From contig VTFK01000048.1 in assembly GCA_009617715.1 (NCBI GenBank), positions 310,001 to 374,000 on the forward strand: a DNA stretch of 64,000 bases, given 5' to 3'. Below the pieces are notes generated by a model. That model saw only the letters and a program-made list of their open reading frames with translations. It searched no databases and was not told where the DNA came from. A program made the translations under genes and the position numbers. Position 1 is the stretch's first letter. Each line of letters opens with the position of its first letter. Below are positions 63,735 to 64,000 of this stretch, one piece after another. Source of the stretch: Plectrocnemia conspersa. Lineage: Eukaryota > Arthropoda > Insecta > Trichoptera > Polycentropodidae.

Positions 63735-63935
63735 TTTTACCGTAGTATGACTGCAGAGTCCGCAGGCCGCATTTTGATAGTAAAATAAGCGCCGCGACGC
63801 CTCTAACAAAAGGCGCCTCTCAGTGAGCAACGGCCATCCGCTCGGCAAACACGCGCACACGCGATACCCTCTCGTAAACTTGGCAAAAGTTCTCAAAACG
63901 CGTGTGAATCGGTTCAAATACGTGATATTCGTACA
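63735..63935 (+). promoter_or_regulatory. GC-richer block, possible promoter of a gene beyond the right edge
   Basis: Composition shifts sharply to higher GC with many CpG dinucleotides (GCGCCGCGACGCCTC, ACACGCGCACACGCGATACC). TCAGTG at 63820-63825 fits the arthropod initiator. The sequence then returns to AT-rich DNA. It could instead be a coding exon on the minus strand (a 62-codon open frame spans 63917-63729), but no flanking splice signals convinced me. Confidence 0.3.
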
Positions 63936-64000
63936 CGTGTATGTGTGTATTGTTTTAGTTTTTTTTTGTGTAACACATTATTTCGATATATAAGGAAAAT

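Overview
The window is AT-rich, intron-containing animal DNA, almost certainly from an insect; a lepidopteran is my best guess, but that part is inference. The evidence is three tandem genes of the insect pickpocket (ppk) branch of the DEG/ENaC sodium-channel family, GT-AG introns ranging from about 60 bp to several kb, and decayed Jockey-, R1-, mariner- and hAT-type transposons. Much of the window is non-coding.

Layout. (1) 1-4243, plus strand: the 3' nine-tenths of a first ppk gene (ppk-A), entering from outside the window and carrying several frame breaks. A well-preserved hAT-type MITE sits in one of its introns. (2) 4402-5364, minus strand: a two-exon gene for a type II membrane protein of the alpha-1,4-galactosyltransferase-like (A4GALT/Gb3-synthase, DXD sugar-binding) family, with the DXD motif missing. 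(3) 5.5-11.0 kb: intergenic, with foldback sequences, an LTR-element relic and an R1-type LINE 3' end. (4) 11052-16237, plus: ppk-B, a 12-exon gene of about 532 codons, complete except for one missing base in a G run. (5) 16.3-20.3 kb: intergenic with a decayed Jockey-type LINE. (6) 20341-44449, plus: ppk-C, 12 exons over 24 kb, about 553 codons, complete except for an extra TA in exon 11; its introns hold most of the mobile-element debris. (7) 44.5-64 kb: a gene-poor stretch with repeat copies, two or three higher-complexity blocks that look like conserved regulatory DNA, one orphan short exon on the minus strand (52780-52917), and a GC-richer block at the right edge that may be a promoter.

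The three ppk genes share intron positions and phases almost exactly, so they arose by tandem duplication. Their products would be two-pass plasma-membrane subunits of trimeric amiloride-type sodium channels, typically expressed in sensory neurons or epithelia. All three carry frame lesions, most of them in short homopolymers or a TA repeat. That is either progressive loss of the cluster or uncorrected consensus errors in the assembly, and the sequence alone cannot separate these. I found no CRISPR array, intact tRNA or rRNA gene, or bacterial-type system.
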